A stretch of DNA of 64,000 nt from Lichtheimia corymbifera B2541 (lineage: Eukaryota > Mucoromycota > Mucoromycetes > Mucorales > Lichtheimiaceae): the NCBI GenBank assembly GCA_000697475.1, contig JNEU01000871.1, positions 113,009 through 177,008 on the forward strand, written 5' to 3'. Positions 13,626 to 26,308 of this stretch are shown here, piece after piece. The translations under genes and the position numbers were made by a program. Position 1 is the stretch's first letter. Each line of letters starts with the position of its first letter. The notes beneath the pieces were generated by a model. It had not been told where the DNA came from and ran no database searches. It was given only the letters and a program-made list of their open reading frames with translations.

Positions 13626-14630
13626 TCTAATTCGCAAGCAGAGATCGACGCTTTCGTTTAGCAACATGTTGGTCCGTTCCTTCATTTTATGACAGCAGGA
13701 GAAAATCATCTTTCCCGATAGAGCAGGTTTTTAGGTTAAGCGCTAATACATAAGACGCATGTGGTTTATGATATGAGAAGGAGGTATGTCAATGATGCTC
13801 GAATCATCTCCACAAGCAGGATGCGTTTAACTAGCATCAAGGAAGAATAACAGCACAAATAGACTCTATGCAATGACAATCCATACACCACGAGCCATGG
13901 TATATCTTGGCACCCCTTGTCATAAAAAGCGCTGTGCTGTGCATATGGTTGTGGCGGTCCTATATCCCACAATTCCACACTAAAGCAGAGGGGAGTTGCA
14001 TATGAGAAGAGAGGATCCTCTTTTTGACATGTGCCTTGAATGGCTGGTATTCTATTTTCTGCATCGTCCATCCAGTAATGGGAGTCTCCTTTGTGTGCAT
14101 GCTATGCAGTTGAACGAGCTAGTACCTGTTAGTCTATTGACCCGACTATGTATGTAGAATATGCATAGAGCATGAAGTAAATCCAACAACTCAAACCACC
14201 CCTTATTTTAGCGATCGCTCTGTGGGTGATGTCTCCTTGATGATCCACTGAGTGCTTTTGGAGACAAGGAGATCATTATTTTGTAAAGATCACAATGCTG
14301 AGGATCATCGATTAGGAGACCGGTCAACTATGAACAGAAAGCGCTATACCTGAATAAACATCATTTCCATCTCTCCTCAAGCTTTACAGCCTTGTTGAAT
14401 TGCAAAAGACAAGAATGATAAATGATGATGCATAGGGCAAAGGAGTTTATTATTCAAGAAGCATCGTATTATACTATTAGCCCTCATCGACTAATGGACC
14501 CACTAAAGAATACTATTCTTGGCACACCATCTTGTCTGATAATTTGCGGTAGATACGATATGTCAAAATTGGCAGTCAGCAGCGTCTCATAGGGTGCCTT
14601 GTTGGCAGCGTTTCTTTTCCATATTGCCCA
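13626..14630. other. Divergent promoter region between the secreted precursor and BRCT genes
   Basis: One kilobase without a supportable gene. It contains an 8-base inverted pair (TCTCCTTG at about 14230 and CAAGGAGA at about 14264). Open frames in this stretch have no recognisable content. Confidence 0.5.
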
Positions 14631-15722
14631 ATGTCCTCCGAGAATCACCAAGCGTTGGCAGATTCGTTCGTCTTTCTTGAATCGACAGAGCGCCCTGCTG
14701 AGAGAAGGAGAAACACGAGACGACGCAACAAATCGAGGCACGGGAGTACGTTATCGCAGCAGCTTCCACGATCTTCACTCGCCACCAATCAAGACGACCT
14801 TCCTGAACCGATCTGCACAGCAGAAGTTGCCAACTTGCTTGAAGGAGTTGTCATATTCATTGATAAGAATCTTGCATTGGATGTACGACTTGGTACTATT
14901 GCAACAAGCCTTGGTGCTTCACGATCCGAGTCGTTAGACAGCAAAGTAACGCACGTCATTCATGGTCCTTCTCCTTACACCAATTCAACCCCCAATAACA
15001 ACAAACAACGTATTCCACGTCTCGTTAATCAAGCACTTGATCGAGGTATTCGTGTCGTTTCACCTTCATGGATCTACGAATGCTATGAGAAAAGGAGACG
15101 ATTACCAGAAATGTATTACCCTTTCGATATGGATAGTACTTGTCGTCTTGATTACAATGCCGCAGCAACTTCACGATCACATGACGATGATAACATTTTC
15201 GAATTACCAGAGGAGGAATTAGTATCATCTTCGGATGAAGACAATGAACGCCATGCACGAGTACCAGAGGAACGTCAACAGCAACACACCATAAGTGATA
15301 CTGACGAACGGGATGACATTTATGCCACACCACACGAGCCTTCTATACCACAAGCACCAACAGCAGTAGAATCCAATCAACCACATGAAGAGCAGGAGCA
15401 TCATGGTGGGCCTGAGCTTGTATCATCATGTGAAGAGGAAGCACGTTTAGAGAGAAGGAGGAAACGTATGGCTGAAATTGCAAAGATTAAGGCTGCCAAG
15501 AAGCGACAACGTGATCAAGCTGATGGCGATGAAGATGAAGAAGATGCCCCATTGATGTATGATGCTGCTGAAGGTGGAAATGCTCTATTGGCCGGCACAG
15601 ATCGACTTGAAATTTGGTATGGAGAACAATCCTTCTATCACGATTATAATCCACCAGAATCAACAACTTCAACACGACGATCGACTCGAACGCTTTCTAA
15701 AAGTGCAAAGAGAAGCAAATGA
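14631..15722 (+). CDS. Single-BRCT protein resembling TopBP1 BRCT7
   Basis: 363 residues in one exon. After a basic N-terminus comes one BRCT domain (about residues 62-175): LLEGVVIFIDKN, IATSLGASRSESLDSKVTHVIH, then RGIRVVSPSWIYECYEKRRR and LPEMYYPFDMD. The THVIH, Trp and LPE.YP positions closely follow the seventh BRCT of animal TopBP1, where they precede the eighth. Here no second BRCT follows. The rest is an acidic, low-complexity segment, a charged helix (EEEARLERRRKRMAEIAKIKAAKKR, residues about 264-288) and a basic tail. BRCT domains bind phosphoproteins in DNA-damage signalling, so a nuclear checkpoint role is inferred. The gene stands 222 bases upstream of CTF18 on the same strand. 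An upstream exon cannot be excluded, but I found none. Confidence 0.75.
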   Translation: MSSENHQALADSFVFLESTERPAERRRNTRRRNKSRHGSTLSQQLPRSSLATNQDDLPEPICTAEVANLLEGVVIFIDKNLALDVRLGTIATSLGASRSESLDSKVTHVIHGPSPYTNSTPNNNKQRIPRLVNQALDRGIRVVSPSWIYECYEKRRRLPEMYYPFDMDSTCRLDYNAAATSRSHDDDNIFELPEEELVSSSDEDNERHARVPEERQQQHTISDTDERDDIYATPHEPSIPQAPTAVESNQPHEEQEHHGGPELVSSCEEEARLERRRKRMAEIAKIKAAKKRQRDQADGDEDEEDAPLMYDAAEGGNALLAGTDRLEIWYGEQSFYHDYNPPESTTSTRRSTRTLSKSAKRSK

Positions 15723-15944
15723 ACCTCAGTATATAGCAAATCAATTGTATAATGTATATAGCTTTTTATTCGTATCGTAATAATATATTCCTCTTATCCT
15801 GCTTTACGCCAATTGAGTTGTCTTGCACAACAATACCAAGTCCGCTGGATGTGGTCAACACTCGCGTGCTGGGTACGCGATTGATCGCGACACGTTCAGC
15901 TCCTCTTCTCCTCCCCTTCCCCTCAATCGGTCAGCTCGATCAAC

Positions 15945-18900
15945 ATGGCCAAAAGAGACCACGATTATGCGCTCGATGGCGAGGACGACATTGACTTTTT
16001 ATTATCACTGGAACAAATGGACGACACAGCTGTTCCTGGACTAGACGACTTTTTAAACAGCAAAAACCAATCAAAGAGTAAGACTCAATGGGCCACCATT
16101 GGACCTCTTATTAAGTATTCTTTGTGTAGAAAACAACAATACAAGCTCTTTATTTCCTTCTGCATCAGTCAACACTATTACTGAGGACGACAATGACGAT
16201 CCCTTGTTTTTACAACCATCCACCAACAACCGAGACAAGGAGCCACAGCAGCCGTTAAACTATCCCGATTCACCCATAGCTATGAGCGTGTATGAAGGCG
16301 ATATGGATGTGGATTATATGGATGCAACACTTGTGAACGACAGCAATGACATTGATGAATCACCTTTGGAGAAAGCCTTTCAACAAAATGTGGGCCGACG
16401 ATTACAGCACAATTCCATCTTTTCGCTCGACGACGAGGATTTTGTACCTGAATCATCTATCAAAGCACAAAAGAAAGTCTTGGAACATGACTACACAAAA
16501 CGACCTGCTGAAGGCACATACATCATCAGTCAATGTCCATTCACTGGCAAGACATTCTACTTTCCAAAGACCAACAACAACAACAATCAATCCACCCACG
16601 CCCAGTCTACTAGCAACAACAACAAAGACACTCATCTCCTCGGTGTCCCTTTTTGGAAGATTGCCAAACAAGTTGAAGAGCAGAAAACGTGAGTTTCTTA
16701 TACAATGGATGGAGGGGAAGGGATCATTATCTTATGAATCAATCGGTAGAAAAACGGCAAAGGATGAACCAACGGCCCATAGTGCTGCATCAAGAAAGAA
16801 AAGGAGGAAACAGGCAAATCGTGGAAACTCGGATAGCAACATGCTTTGGTCAGAAAAATACCGCCCAAAAAAGTTCATGGATCTACTAGGTGATCAGGTA
16901 AGGGTCGATGGATAACCTGCCAAGGAAGAGGCATGTATATATTGATTCGACTATGTTTAGCGTGTCAATCGTGAAGTGCTACGTTGGGTCAAGGAATGGG
17001 ATTATTGCGTCTTTGGAAAGCTACCGTCAAGCGAGAACCAGCGTAAAGCACTCCGCAATTACAAAAGCACGTTTGGATCCGGCCTTGCAGGAAAGAACGC
17101 AGATAATATGGATAAGGTACGTGATGGCGTATACAGTATTTGATACGTATATTGATATCAGCTTTTACTGGTAGCCGAAAGATAAACTTTTACGACCTGA
17201 GCGAAAGATCTTGCTTCTTTCTGGTCCCCCTGGATTTGGTAAAACGACTCTGGCACATGTTGTGGCGAATCATTCCGGATATAACGTGGTGGAAATCAAT
17301 GCCAGGTACTCTTGGTTCATTTTTTGAAGGATAGCTAAATCTAATGACTTGTTTATTAGTGATGATCGGACCGGCAATATCGTCGAGACCAAGATCAAAG
17401 GAGCGTTGGAAATGCAGGCTATTATAAAGAAATCCGATGGCGAACACACGACAACGTTGGAGCAAAAGCCAAATTTGGTGATCATTGACGAAATTGATGG
17501 TGCAAGCTCAGCAGGCGGTGGAGAGGTAGGTGGCTTTACCGATGGGTTAGACAATGGATGTATTAACAATGGACATTAGAGCCTTATCAAACACCTGGTA
17601 CAACTTGCAACAGCGGATCCAGATGAAGAGAAACAGAAGAATCCAAGAAGGAAACGTAAGCACGGATATTATAATTTCGTATGAATGATCAATTGCTCAT
17701 CATTGTCTCTAGGGAAAACAATGACACTTCAAAGACCAATCATATGTATTTGCAATGACTTGTAAGCAATCCTATCCCCTGTTTCTATGCGATACACGTT
17801 TTCATTGTTTGTATATAGATATTCGTCAGTATTGAAGCCTTTGAGATCCATTGCACATTCCCTCCAATTCCGGAAGACTTCTGTTACCATGATCGCCAAG
17901 CGACTCCTTTCTGTTTGTGAAAATGAAGGTCTCGAGACGGATGAACGAGCATTAAGTCTATTGGTGGAGATGACGGGAGGTGATATTCGAAGTTGCATGA
18001 ATGTCCTTCAGGTATGTATTATCGTCATGGTATTGGTTGGAGCAAAATACTTATTTGCAAAAATACATAGCTTATTCAAAGCCGAAGCGGCGTTTTTACA
18101 CGAGACATGGTGAAAAATGAGGAGTTTGGGAACAAAGATTTGGGCAAGCCACTGTTCACGGTATGGGAAGAGATCTTCAATGCCCCAAGCGGACGCCATC
18201 ATGGACCTTTGGCACGATATAAGACAATCGGTAAGGACCGGATGCTAGTCATCCATATTTGAAATGCATGCATCTCATGAATGGAAATCTAGATATCAAC
18301 GACAAGTATGTCAGCAAGCTAACACGGTCCATCCTTGACAATGGAGAAATTGAGCGATTGATGCAAGGTATGTGCTTTTATATTTTTCTTGATGACAACT
18401 ATTGCTCATGCAACGATGACTTAGGATGTTTCGAGTCTTATCTCAAGATGCGTTTCAATGATGTTGGCTGTCAAAAGGTTATCCTGATGGGAGAATGGCT
18501 CAACTTTTACGACCTCTTGGATCACCGCACCAACGTTATGCATGATTACAGCTTTTTCGGTTATCTTCCTTATCCTATTACCAATTTTCATCGATTCTTT
18601 TCCGGATCAACGACCCAAGAGCATCGTGTGGAATACCCAAAAGTGGACTACGAGGTAATTGGATTGCTACATCTTTGTAGCGTACACGCTAATCTATTGT
18701 CTTTCAGGTTTCCGTGGCCAAGAAATCATATCAGAATCTCGTGGATGCATTTCTCGCTGGTATCCATCCACTTCGCAGGCGAGCATTGGACAGAGACATT
18801 GCGATCCTGGATCTTGTACCTCGCTTGCTTCGCATTATATCACCGGATCTAAGACCAGTAAGTTGATGATGCGACGCCTGTTGATTTTTAGTTATTAAGT

Positions 18901-19662
18901 ACCTTGTTTAGGTGAATAAGCAATTGATCAAACCCGCAGAAAGAGAAAAGCTGACAAGAGTTATCAACACGATGGTCGAATATGGATTGACATTTGTGCA
19001 AGAAAAGAACTCGGATGGGCAGTTTGTCTATCGACTCGAACCGTGAGTAGCGTTTAAAGTGCATCATCGTCGCTCATTTCCAATGCTGACATTCTTTTTC
19101 CAGACCTGTCGAGCAGCTTTTATACTTTGACGCAGCTGTCAATGCCAAAAATATCCTGTCCAACAAGTATGCGGTTCGGCAAATGATTGCACAAGAGGTA
19201 TTGCATGATCTAACACGGTAGAGAGTATATGTTTTGCTAAGTTACCTTTTAGGTTGATCTTGAGTTATTGAGACGACGAGAACAAAAATTCGAGAGCAAA
19301 GCAGCAAATCCATCGAGCTCAAAAACCAAATCCACTCCACAGTAAGTAAAAGAATCTCCTGATATAATCAATTGCTGATCCCATTGGTGTAGACAACCTG
19401 CGAAGAAGGCAGCAGAAGAAGATATCCCAAAGGTAAGCATCATCCTTAACCAATACAATATGCCATTTATGATTCTTATGCTTCATGCTTCTCGCTGTAG
19501 CGTATGACCAACTTTTTTGGACAAGCTATTCAACCCAGTGCTCACAACCAGAACCAAAACTCCAAGACAGTGATTACACCAAAAGCGCCCGTCTCATATC
19601 ATTACCACGAGGGAACGACCAATGCCGTGAGAAAACCAATGCCGGTGCATCTCTTTTTATAG
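15945..19662 (+). CDS. CTF18: CTF18, large subunit of the alternative clamp loader
   Basis: Ctf18-RFC loads and unloads PCNA and is needed for sister-chromatid cohesion and the replication checkpoint. About fifteen exons are visible. The N-terminus ([20 protein letters not shown]) is acidic. The RFC box follows: [18 protein letters not shown] and [16 protein letters not shown]. Walker A is [20 protein letters not shown], then VVEINASDDRT, Walker B is [10 protein letters not shown], and sensor 1 is [11 protein letters not shown]. Domain III is [37 protein letters not shown]. The last exon gives [11 protein letters not shown] and then [21 protein letters not shown] before TAG at 19660-19662. 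This is the conserved C-terminal tail by which Ctf18 binds Dcc1, Ctf8 and Pol epsilon. The short Glu/Lys-rich exons 19253-19435 fit the linker to that tail. All key motifs are present, so the gene looks functional. Confidence 0.93.
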
Positions 19663-21039
19663 TTGAGAACATTGCATACCACTTTCAGGAGATTTCATGA
19701 CGTTGCTAGCTTCGATTTCCATACTTTGAATATGCATTCATTTTGCTCCTGGTACCAAACAATGTCTATAGTCTGATACATTACATGCGCTATTTTAGTG
19801 GTCGATGGGTAGAAATCAATTCTAATAAACTCCAATGTACATACATAATATACAATCTGGTTACATAAGTGATCCCATTGACGGTGATGGACACAACAAG
19901 GTTCAACCAATTACAACACAGCAGAACTTTTTTGATCTTGTTTTCACATAGGTTATATACATATCAGTGTATGATCCATGATCTGTGCACTAACGCTGAA
20001 ATGCATCTCGAAGGAAGCTTATTGTTTAAATTCGTAAACTCGAATACTCTTGTATGTACACGATCTAACACAATCAATAAACTTTATCGTGGCTGTGTCA
20101 ATGTCGTACCCGCGCACCTTACTCGATCTCGTTTCTTTGGGGGAGAAAAAAGATGTACATGGGATCTCGTATGCTGCTGGTGTCACCGCTATATTCTGCG
20201 TACATTTCTCACGGATATAAGAAGCTTGTTGATGAGTGGCGGCGATCATTGAGTGCAAGGAGCTTCTTGGATATGACAAATTTCGGAATTCAAGAAGTAT
20301 GTTATCAGCAACTACCAATGAATTGGATAGTTAACCTAAAGATCTTGAAGAAAAGCAAACCAAGAATGCCTTGATCTGCAGTATCACTATACAAAGAAGC
20401 CGAAATATCGGAAAGAAGAGTGATATATAAAAGAAGGGGTTTACTGTGTGGGAAAACCAATGCAATTCTACAGTGTTGTATTGTATCACAAACAAATGAT
20501 GCAAGCGATGAGTACACACGTGTTCTCCCAACAAATTCAGGATTATGAGCAGAGCTTTGATGTCCGGCGTAGTGTTACATGTTCAAAGAGAGTTCATAGT
20601 GGAACGTGCGTGACCAACAACGGAGTACAAATCCGACCCAACTGTTATCCAAAAACGGCAATCCAGTTTTCTGAAACCCGTCATAATGACAAGTAGGCCA
20701 AATGTTGGGTTGTGGGTGTATTCCTAGTAACACACAATATAGAAAGACACGTAGATCAATGATGATATGGGTGATAGTGAATCAAGATGAAAGGGAAATG
20801 GTCAATGGGGTATATTTAAAGTAGACATGGTCCATGCGTTTGAAAGTGAATCGAAGAATTCATGCTATATTGACGGGGCTCTTTGTTTTTCCTTCTTCCT
20901 GCAGTACGTTATCTTATCTGGAAGACCCGGCTTTGTGTATCATCAAACTCCTCTTTTTTATTTTCTCTTTCCACTCTTTGTTTCATAAAGACCACACCCT
21001 GCAATCGCTCCTTTTTTCCTTTTCTTACGACATTTAACA
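19663..21039. other. Intergenic region between CTF18 and the SulP gene
   Basis: About 1.4 kb holding the CTF18 3' end and the promoter of the transporter gene. Overlapping open frames on both strands (20019-20318 minus and 20153-20374 plus) are mutually exclusive and show no domain, so none is annotated. Confidence 0.5.
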
Positions 21040-24000
21040 ATGGACGCTCGGCATCCGGGCGATATGGAGCAACAACAGCAGACATCACCCATAGTGGAAA
21101 CCACTTCACCCAAGGATGGCATGAGTCGTACTGCTGCACAAGATCTCCCTTCTCGATCTTATTTCTCCTCTCATGGCAACTACGATCCGCGTAAGCATTC
21201 AGGTTATGGCTCATGAGCTCTGTCTTAACACGTGTATATAGAAACGGGGACACGCTATTCAGCATCGATTGAATCTATCCGTGCTCACTCTGTAGCCTTG
21301 GGTGATTTACAAATGGCAGATGATACCACAAGCAGACTCGATGAATCACGTCTTAGCATATCACGATCACCACCCATCTCTATGGAACCCACTGGCAGTA
21401 GCAACCTTTCTCTCTTGCTGGATCAACAAAATGCAAAGTTGCATAATCAACAACCGCAACAACCACAACACCGCATCCGAAAGACATCCACCTATGATGA
21501 AGAAGCAAGTCCTTTACTCCAACAAGTTGAAACTGCACGTACCGCTTCAACAAGATACCATTCAATCGATTCATCTTATTCTACACCGCATCATCATCAT
21601 CATCAACAGCAGCATGATCATGATCATGTTCCAGCCATCAAGGGCAAATTGCGTCATTCTTCTTCTTGGTTGCATTGGATTCGTCAACCCATCTCCTATA
21701 TACCTGCAGTCATTCTAGGTCTATTACTCAACTTGCTTGATGCTATTTCTTATGGTAAATGGGGGATCATGATGTGTGTGTATGCTGTTTCTCACGTGAA
21801 AATCATAGGAATGATTACATTTCCACTCAACAATCCAATCTTTGCTTCCTTTGGTCCGGATGGCATATCCATGTTCTTTGTCAGGTAAATGAATGAGGGT
21901 TGGATGATTGATAAATGGGCGATACTAATGATGGTCCTAGTTGTATTATTGCTCAGCTGGTGTATTCATGCGGCGGAAGTATCTTTGCTGGTGGCAATGG
22001 AAGGTAAACTACAAAAATCACCAAAATGGATGCATGACAAGTCCTAACCTTGGTTTTTCTTGTCTATTCCAGTATGATGATTGAAGGTAATTGATTATTC
22101 ACTTGTTGAGGAGAAACCAGCAGCGCTCATATATGTCAATAGTCGTCCCGTTCCTTCATATTATCGCCGAGCAAATTGTCGATTACATTGGTGACAATCA
22201 CAAGCAAGAGATTATCGCATCCACCATGGTGGCTTTTGCATTGAGCAGTATCATGACAGGCTTGGCGTTTTTCCTGTTGGGTGCATTCAAACTGGGATCA
22301 CTTATTGGATTCTTTCCACGCCATATCTTGGTGGGCACTATTGGCGGTGTGGGATGGTTCTTGATTGCAACAGGTATCGAAGTATCAGGACGATTGGAAG
22401 AGAACTTGACATACACCATCCCGATGATGCAAAAGATCTTTCTCGATACACACACATTGGTGCTATGGGCAACTGCGTTTGGAGCTGCAGTCCTTTTACG
22501 AACGATGCAACAACGGATTAGCAACCCGCTCTTGGTACCTGCATTCTTCATGGTGTTACCAATCGTATTTTATCTCGTGCTGGCCATAGCAGGATTGGAT
22601 GTCAATGATGTACGTGATCAAGGATGGATTTTCCCTCTCGTGCAAAGCGATCTACCATTTTGGCACTTCTACACCAACTTTGATTTCACCATGGTCAATT
22701 GGCGCGCTGTCGGTCATACCATGCCTGCAATGCTGGCCCTTACTTTCTTTGGTAAGTTACAAATGGATGTGTGTGTGCGTGCACATCATGCTCATATTTC
22801 ATGTAAGGTCTTTTGCATGTTCCTATCAACGTGCCTGCTCTGGGTGTCTCAACCAACAACGATGATGTCAACGTCAACCGGGAACTGATTGCTCATGGCA
22901 TGTCCAATGCTATATCAGGTCTTTTTGGATCCATTCAAAGTAAAATATCATTGCTTTAATTCATGCCTAGGTTCACTTATCAATTGCGTCATTGATAGAT
23001 TATCTTGTTTATACCAACAGCTTATTGTTCATCCGAACGGGAGGAGATAGCCGAGTCGCTGGTATCATGTTGGCAGGTGCAACAGCAGCTTTATGGATGG
23101 TGGGTCCCTGGATTGTGGGCTATATTCCAGGTAGGTTAATGCGAGCCTTTACATCAAACGTTTGAGACTGACATGCTGCTGTCTACCCTAGTGATGGTTG
23201 TGGGTGCATTGATTTTCCATCTTGGCTTGGATCTCTTGAAGGAAGCACTCTATGATACATGGCACTGTGTTCATTACTTTGAATATCTTACCATCTGTGT
23301 CATCATATTCGTCATGGCTGTATGGGGTTTTGTCGAAGGTATCCTAGTGGGTATCGTAATGGCGTGCATTTTCTTTGTCGTCCAGAATGCTCAGTTGAGC
23401 GATGCCATCCGATCAACGCATACCGGAGCCGAATTGCGATCTACGGTGCGACGCTTGTATCGACAACAAAAGTTCCTAAAGTATGTGGGCAGCCAGATCC
23501 AGGTTGTGAAACTACAAGGCTATCTCTTTTTTGGTACCATCAACCAGGTCGAAAGTGCTATTCGAGATATGCTGGATCAACGTGCTTGGGATCGCAAGCC
23601 AATCCGTTTCTTGGTGCTCGATCTTCAACTTGTTCAAGGCATTGATTTCAGTGCTGCCGAGGCATTTGTACGCATTAGGCGATTACTCAAAGCACGTGAT
23701 GTTTACATGGTGCTGTGCAATATTGCAAGAGATTCGGATCAAGCAAAAGCGCTCATGAAAGCAGGCGTTTGGGTGGATGACGAGGATCATGAAGATGACA
23801 CCAATAGTGACCTCAAATGTTTCGAGTCACTCAATGATGGTTTGGAATGGTGCGAAAATATCTTGTTGGAAGCATGCACTACTTATCTCGCAGCAAAGGG
23901 CGGTCCATGTAAGTGTAAATATTTACTTGAACAACACGTGGTTTTGACATGTGCATCACAGTACCGATCAAGGATTCTGCGACCCAAAACAGCGATGATA

Positions 24001-24636
24001 CCCATATTGATATGGTCTATGAAGCATCTCCTAGACGACGAATGGTTAGCCATGCGATTCGAAAGATACTGCCAGGTAAGGTTATCATCCTTCGACTTAT
24101 CTTTAATATTCTAACATAAACCATGTTATATAATAGCTGATACGCCGACATCACCTGCTCACACACATGCCAACATATCACAGCCAACTTTATTGATGAT
24201 CCAAGCATTGAGTGAACTCACCCACCAAGACGTGCCGTTTGAATTCTACCACAAGCTTGGGACTTATTTCAAAAAGGAAACATTGGCAGGAGGTGAAGCT
24301 ATTTGGCACGAAGGAGACCCATCCGATTGCTTGATTGTTGTGGAGAACGGCACATTGCGTAGTTTAATGCATGTTGGCAATGGAGAAAACCGAGTAGTGG
24401 AAACGATCCTGGCAGGCACTGTAGTAGGAGAACTTGGTCTTTTTACATCAGCTCAGCACCGGACACGATCTGTATACGCCGAACAAAACTCTGTGATTTG
24501 GAAGCTTACGAAGGAATCATTTGAACATATGCTATCGAGTGATCCGGCACTTGCGAACCAATTTATTATGCTCTCCCTTCACTTTTCAAGCGAGAGATTG
24601 GATATCATGACACGCTTTGCTTTCCAGCTTCATTAG
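21040..24636 (+). CDS. VSB1: SulP-family transporter with STAS and cyclic-nucleotide-binding-like domains (Vsb1-like)
   Basis: Large vacuolar-type SLC26/SulP membrane protein. Exon 1 (21040-21190) begins [17 protein letters not shown] and splices in phase to [17 protein letters not shown] Ser, Gln and His-rich cytosolic N-terminus of about 190 residues, with a polyHis run [13 protein letters not shown], precedes the membrane domain. That domain opens with [20 protein letters not shown] and has the SulP-like segments [40 protein letters not shown] and [22 protein letters not shown] domain follows ([37 protein letters not shown]). The C-terminus is a cNMP-type domain: [20 protein letters not shown] and [20 protein letters not shown]. 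Yeast Vsb1 (YGR125W) has this same SulP-STAS-cNMP order and is required for vacuolar storage of arginine and lysine. The substrate here is inferred from that homology only. Confidence 0.9.
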
Positions 24637-24827
24637 CATAAAAAAGTAGTAGTAGTAGTATTTCCTTTTCAGTTACCCCTCATTGGTGATTTATCCTCCA
24701 GCTCTTTTCAGCCTCCCCCTTCAAGTAGTAGCATATATTGCATTTTACTTTCGACTCATCTTGTTTTCAATGCATTATCATCACTACATATTCTGCATGA
24801 TTCCATACATAAAAAGAGCTATACGCT

Positions 24828-26184
24828 TCAAACATCGGCCCAAGTTTCTACATCCACCTTCTTCCACATAAACCAGGATCCCACACTCCTATAGGGCTAG
24901 AAACACAAGTTTAGCTTAAACAAGTCCCTCCTATATATCATTTGCAATACTCACTCTCCAATGTTCCGTTAACTCTTGCATTTGTTTTGGAGTTGGAAGC
25001 TTCTCTTTGAGTCCAAAATGCAATGCAACACCTTTCCGGACACCTGAGGAAGAAAAGTAAAGGTTAAGATGATATATCAATAAAGAGAATTTTCTTATAT
25101 ACCAAGATCCGTCACAGGCAAGATATCAGGATGGCCCAAATTCAACATAAGGTACATGTGGACTGTCCACTATATAGTACATATTATACTTGACGTCAAT
25201 CGGTTTGTCATAGGATCATGTCGTTTAATGATGGTTTACCGGACCAATACCACGCACGGAGCAAAGCAGCTTTGATAATTCTTCATCGGAAAGAGTACTC
25301 AAGAGTTCCATAGTGATTGTCTTGTTGATGAACTTTTCTGCAAGGCCACGAATATACTCTGCCTTTCGAGTGGATAACCCTGCCGTCTTGAGCGTCTCGA
25401 CCGGTTTTTCCCATACCATTTCTGGCGTAGGAAACCATCTTGGATGATGATCTTTGGGTGGATCAAAGAGCTTGACAAAGCGTTCTCCTAAGATTTTTGC
25501 AACGTTGCCACCGATCTGCTGATAGATAATGGAAGTGGCGAGTTCACTTTTGATGATGATGATCCCAAAAGTCAGACAACCCAAATGCATATACCACTTT
25601 TGGTAAGGAAAGGATTTACCGGAACGGATTCGATGAATCGGCATTCTGCACACGTTGTACAAAATTGGCAATCTCTTTGTCTGTCATCAACTGGCCAAGC
25701 TGCGGATCCACTTTTCTCAAATGACCAACGGCTTCTTCCATCGAAAAGGTACGTACGACAACTCCTCCTTCCACCATAGCCGTGGGTCCTGTCTCAACCA
25801 CCTCATTTGTTCGATGTTGATTTTGTGGTTGCTATAGCAACAAAAGAGTGATCAGTAGTTACAAGATGTCTCCGCATAAAGAAACGTACTTTGGTATCTT
25901 TGGGTATCTTCTTGCGCTAATAAACGTTACAAAATGACTATAATATTAGTACTATAAATTATGTGCCTGTCAGCTCAAGATATACCTTGGCAGTTACTGT
26001 TGCTGCGTGTTTAGTGCTGCGGAAAACTCGCGATCGTCAATGAATTGCGTAAAGTAACCAAGGTGGAAGGAGGGGTCATTTACCGCTTGACAACACGGTT
26101 GGCAGTTTTTTCATATGTATGTTTTGCATAATAGTCTATGGTTGGTAAGCTTGCAAGCCGAGTGCTTCTGCGAGCTTGTTGCAT
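24828..26184 (-). CDS. MAG1: DNA-3-methyladenine glycosylase II (Mag1/AlkA family)
   Basis: Base-excision repair enzyme that removes alkylated purines. The N-terminal exon gives MQQARRSTRLASLPTIDYYA, and three tiny exons follow (STKHAATVTAK, RKKIPKDTK, QPQNQHRTNEVVETG). The core is the HhH-GPD fold: SIIYQQIGGNVAKILGERF, then LKTAGLSTRKAEYIRGLAEK, LLCSVRGIGPWTVHMYLMLN and DILPVTDLGVRKG. The last motif carries the catalytic Asp (VTDLG). The final exon ends PYRSVGSWFMWKKVDVETW before TGA at 24828-24830. The RPYRS...W.MW ending is a family signature. The length, about 290 residues, is close to fission-yeast Mag1 plus a basic N-terminal extension that may act in nuclear import. Confidence 0.92.
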
Positions 26185-26308
26185 GGTAAAGCGGTGGCAG
26201 TAGAACTAAAGCGGAAAGAGCCAAGAAATTAGGGCGGCACTTTCTCTCTCTTTATCCCTTTCCAGACCTTGGCCTTCTTTTTATCTTCTCTCTCTCTCTT
26301 TCTCTTTG

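Noticed and set aside
13136..13630. Plus-strand frame of 164 codons across the secreted precursor
   Set aside because: It is the antisense shadow of the low-complexity precursor, which has a signal peptide, a TATA box and regular KR sites on the other strand.
14230..14271. Short inverted repeat TCTCCTTG/CAAGGAGA as a terminator or element end
   Set aside because: Eight bases with a 26-base loop is expected by chance in a kilobase.
20019..20374. Overlapping frames on both strands after CTF18
   Set aside because: They exclude each other, and neither shows conserved motifs or splice sites.
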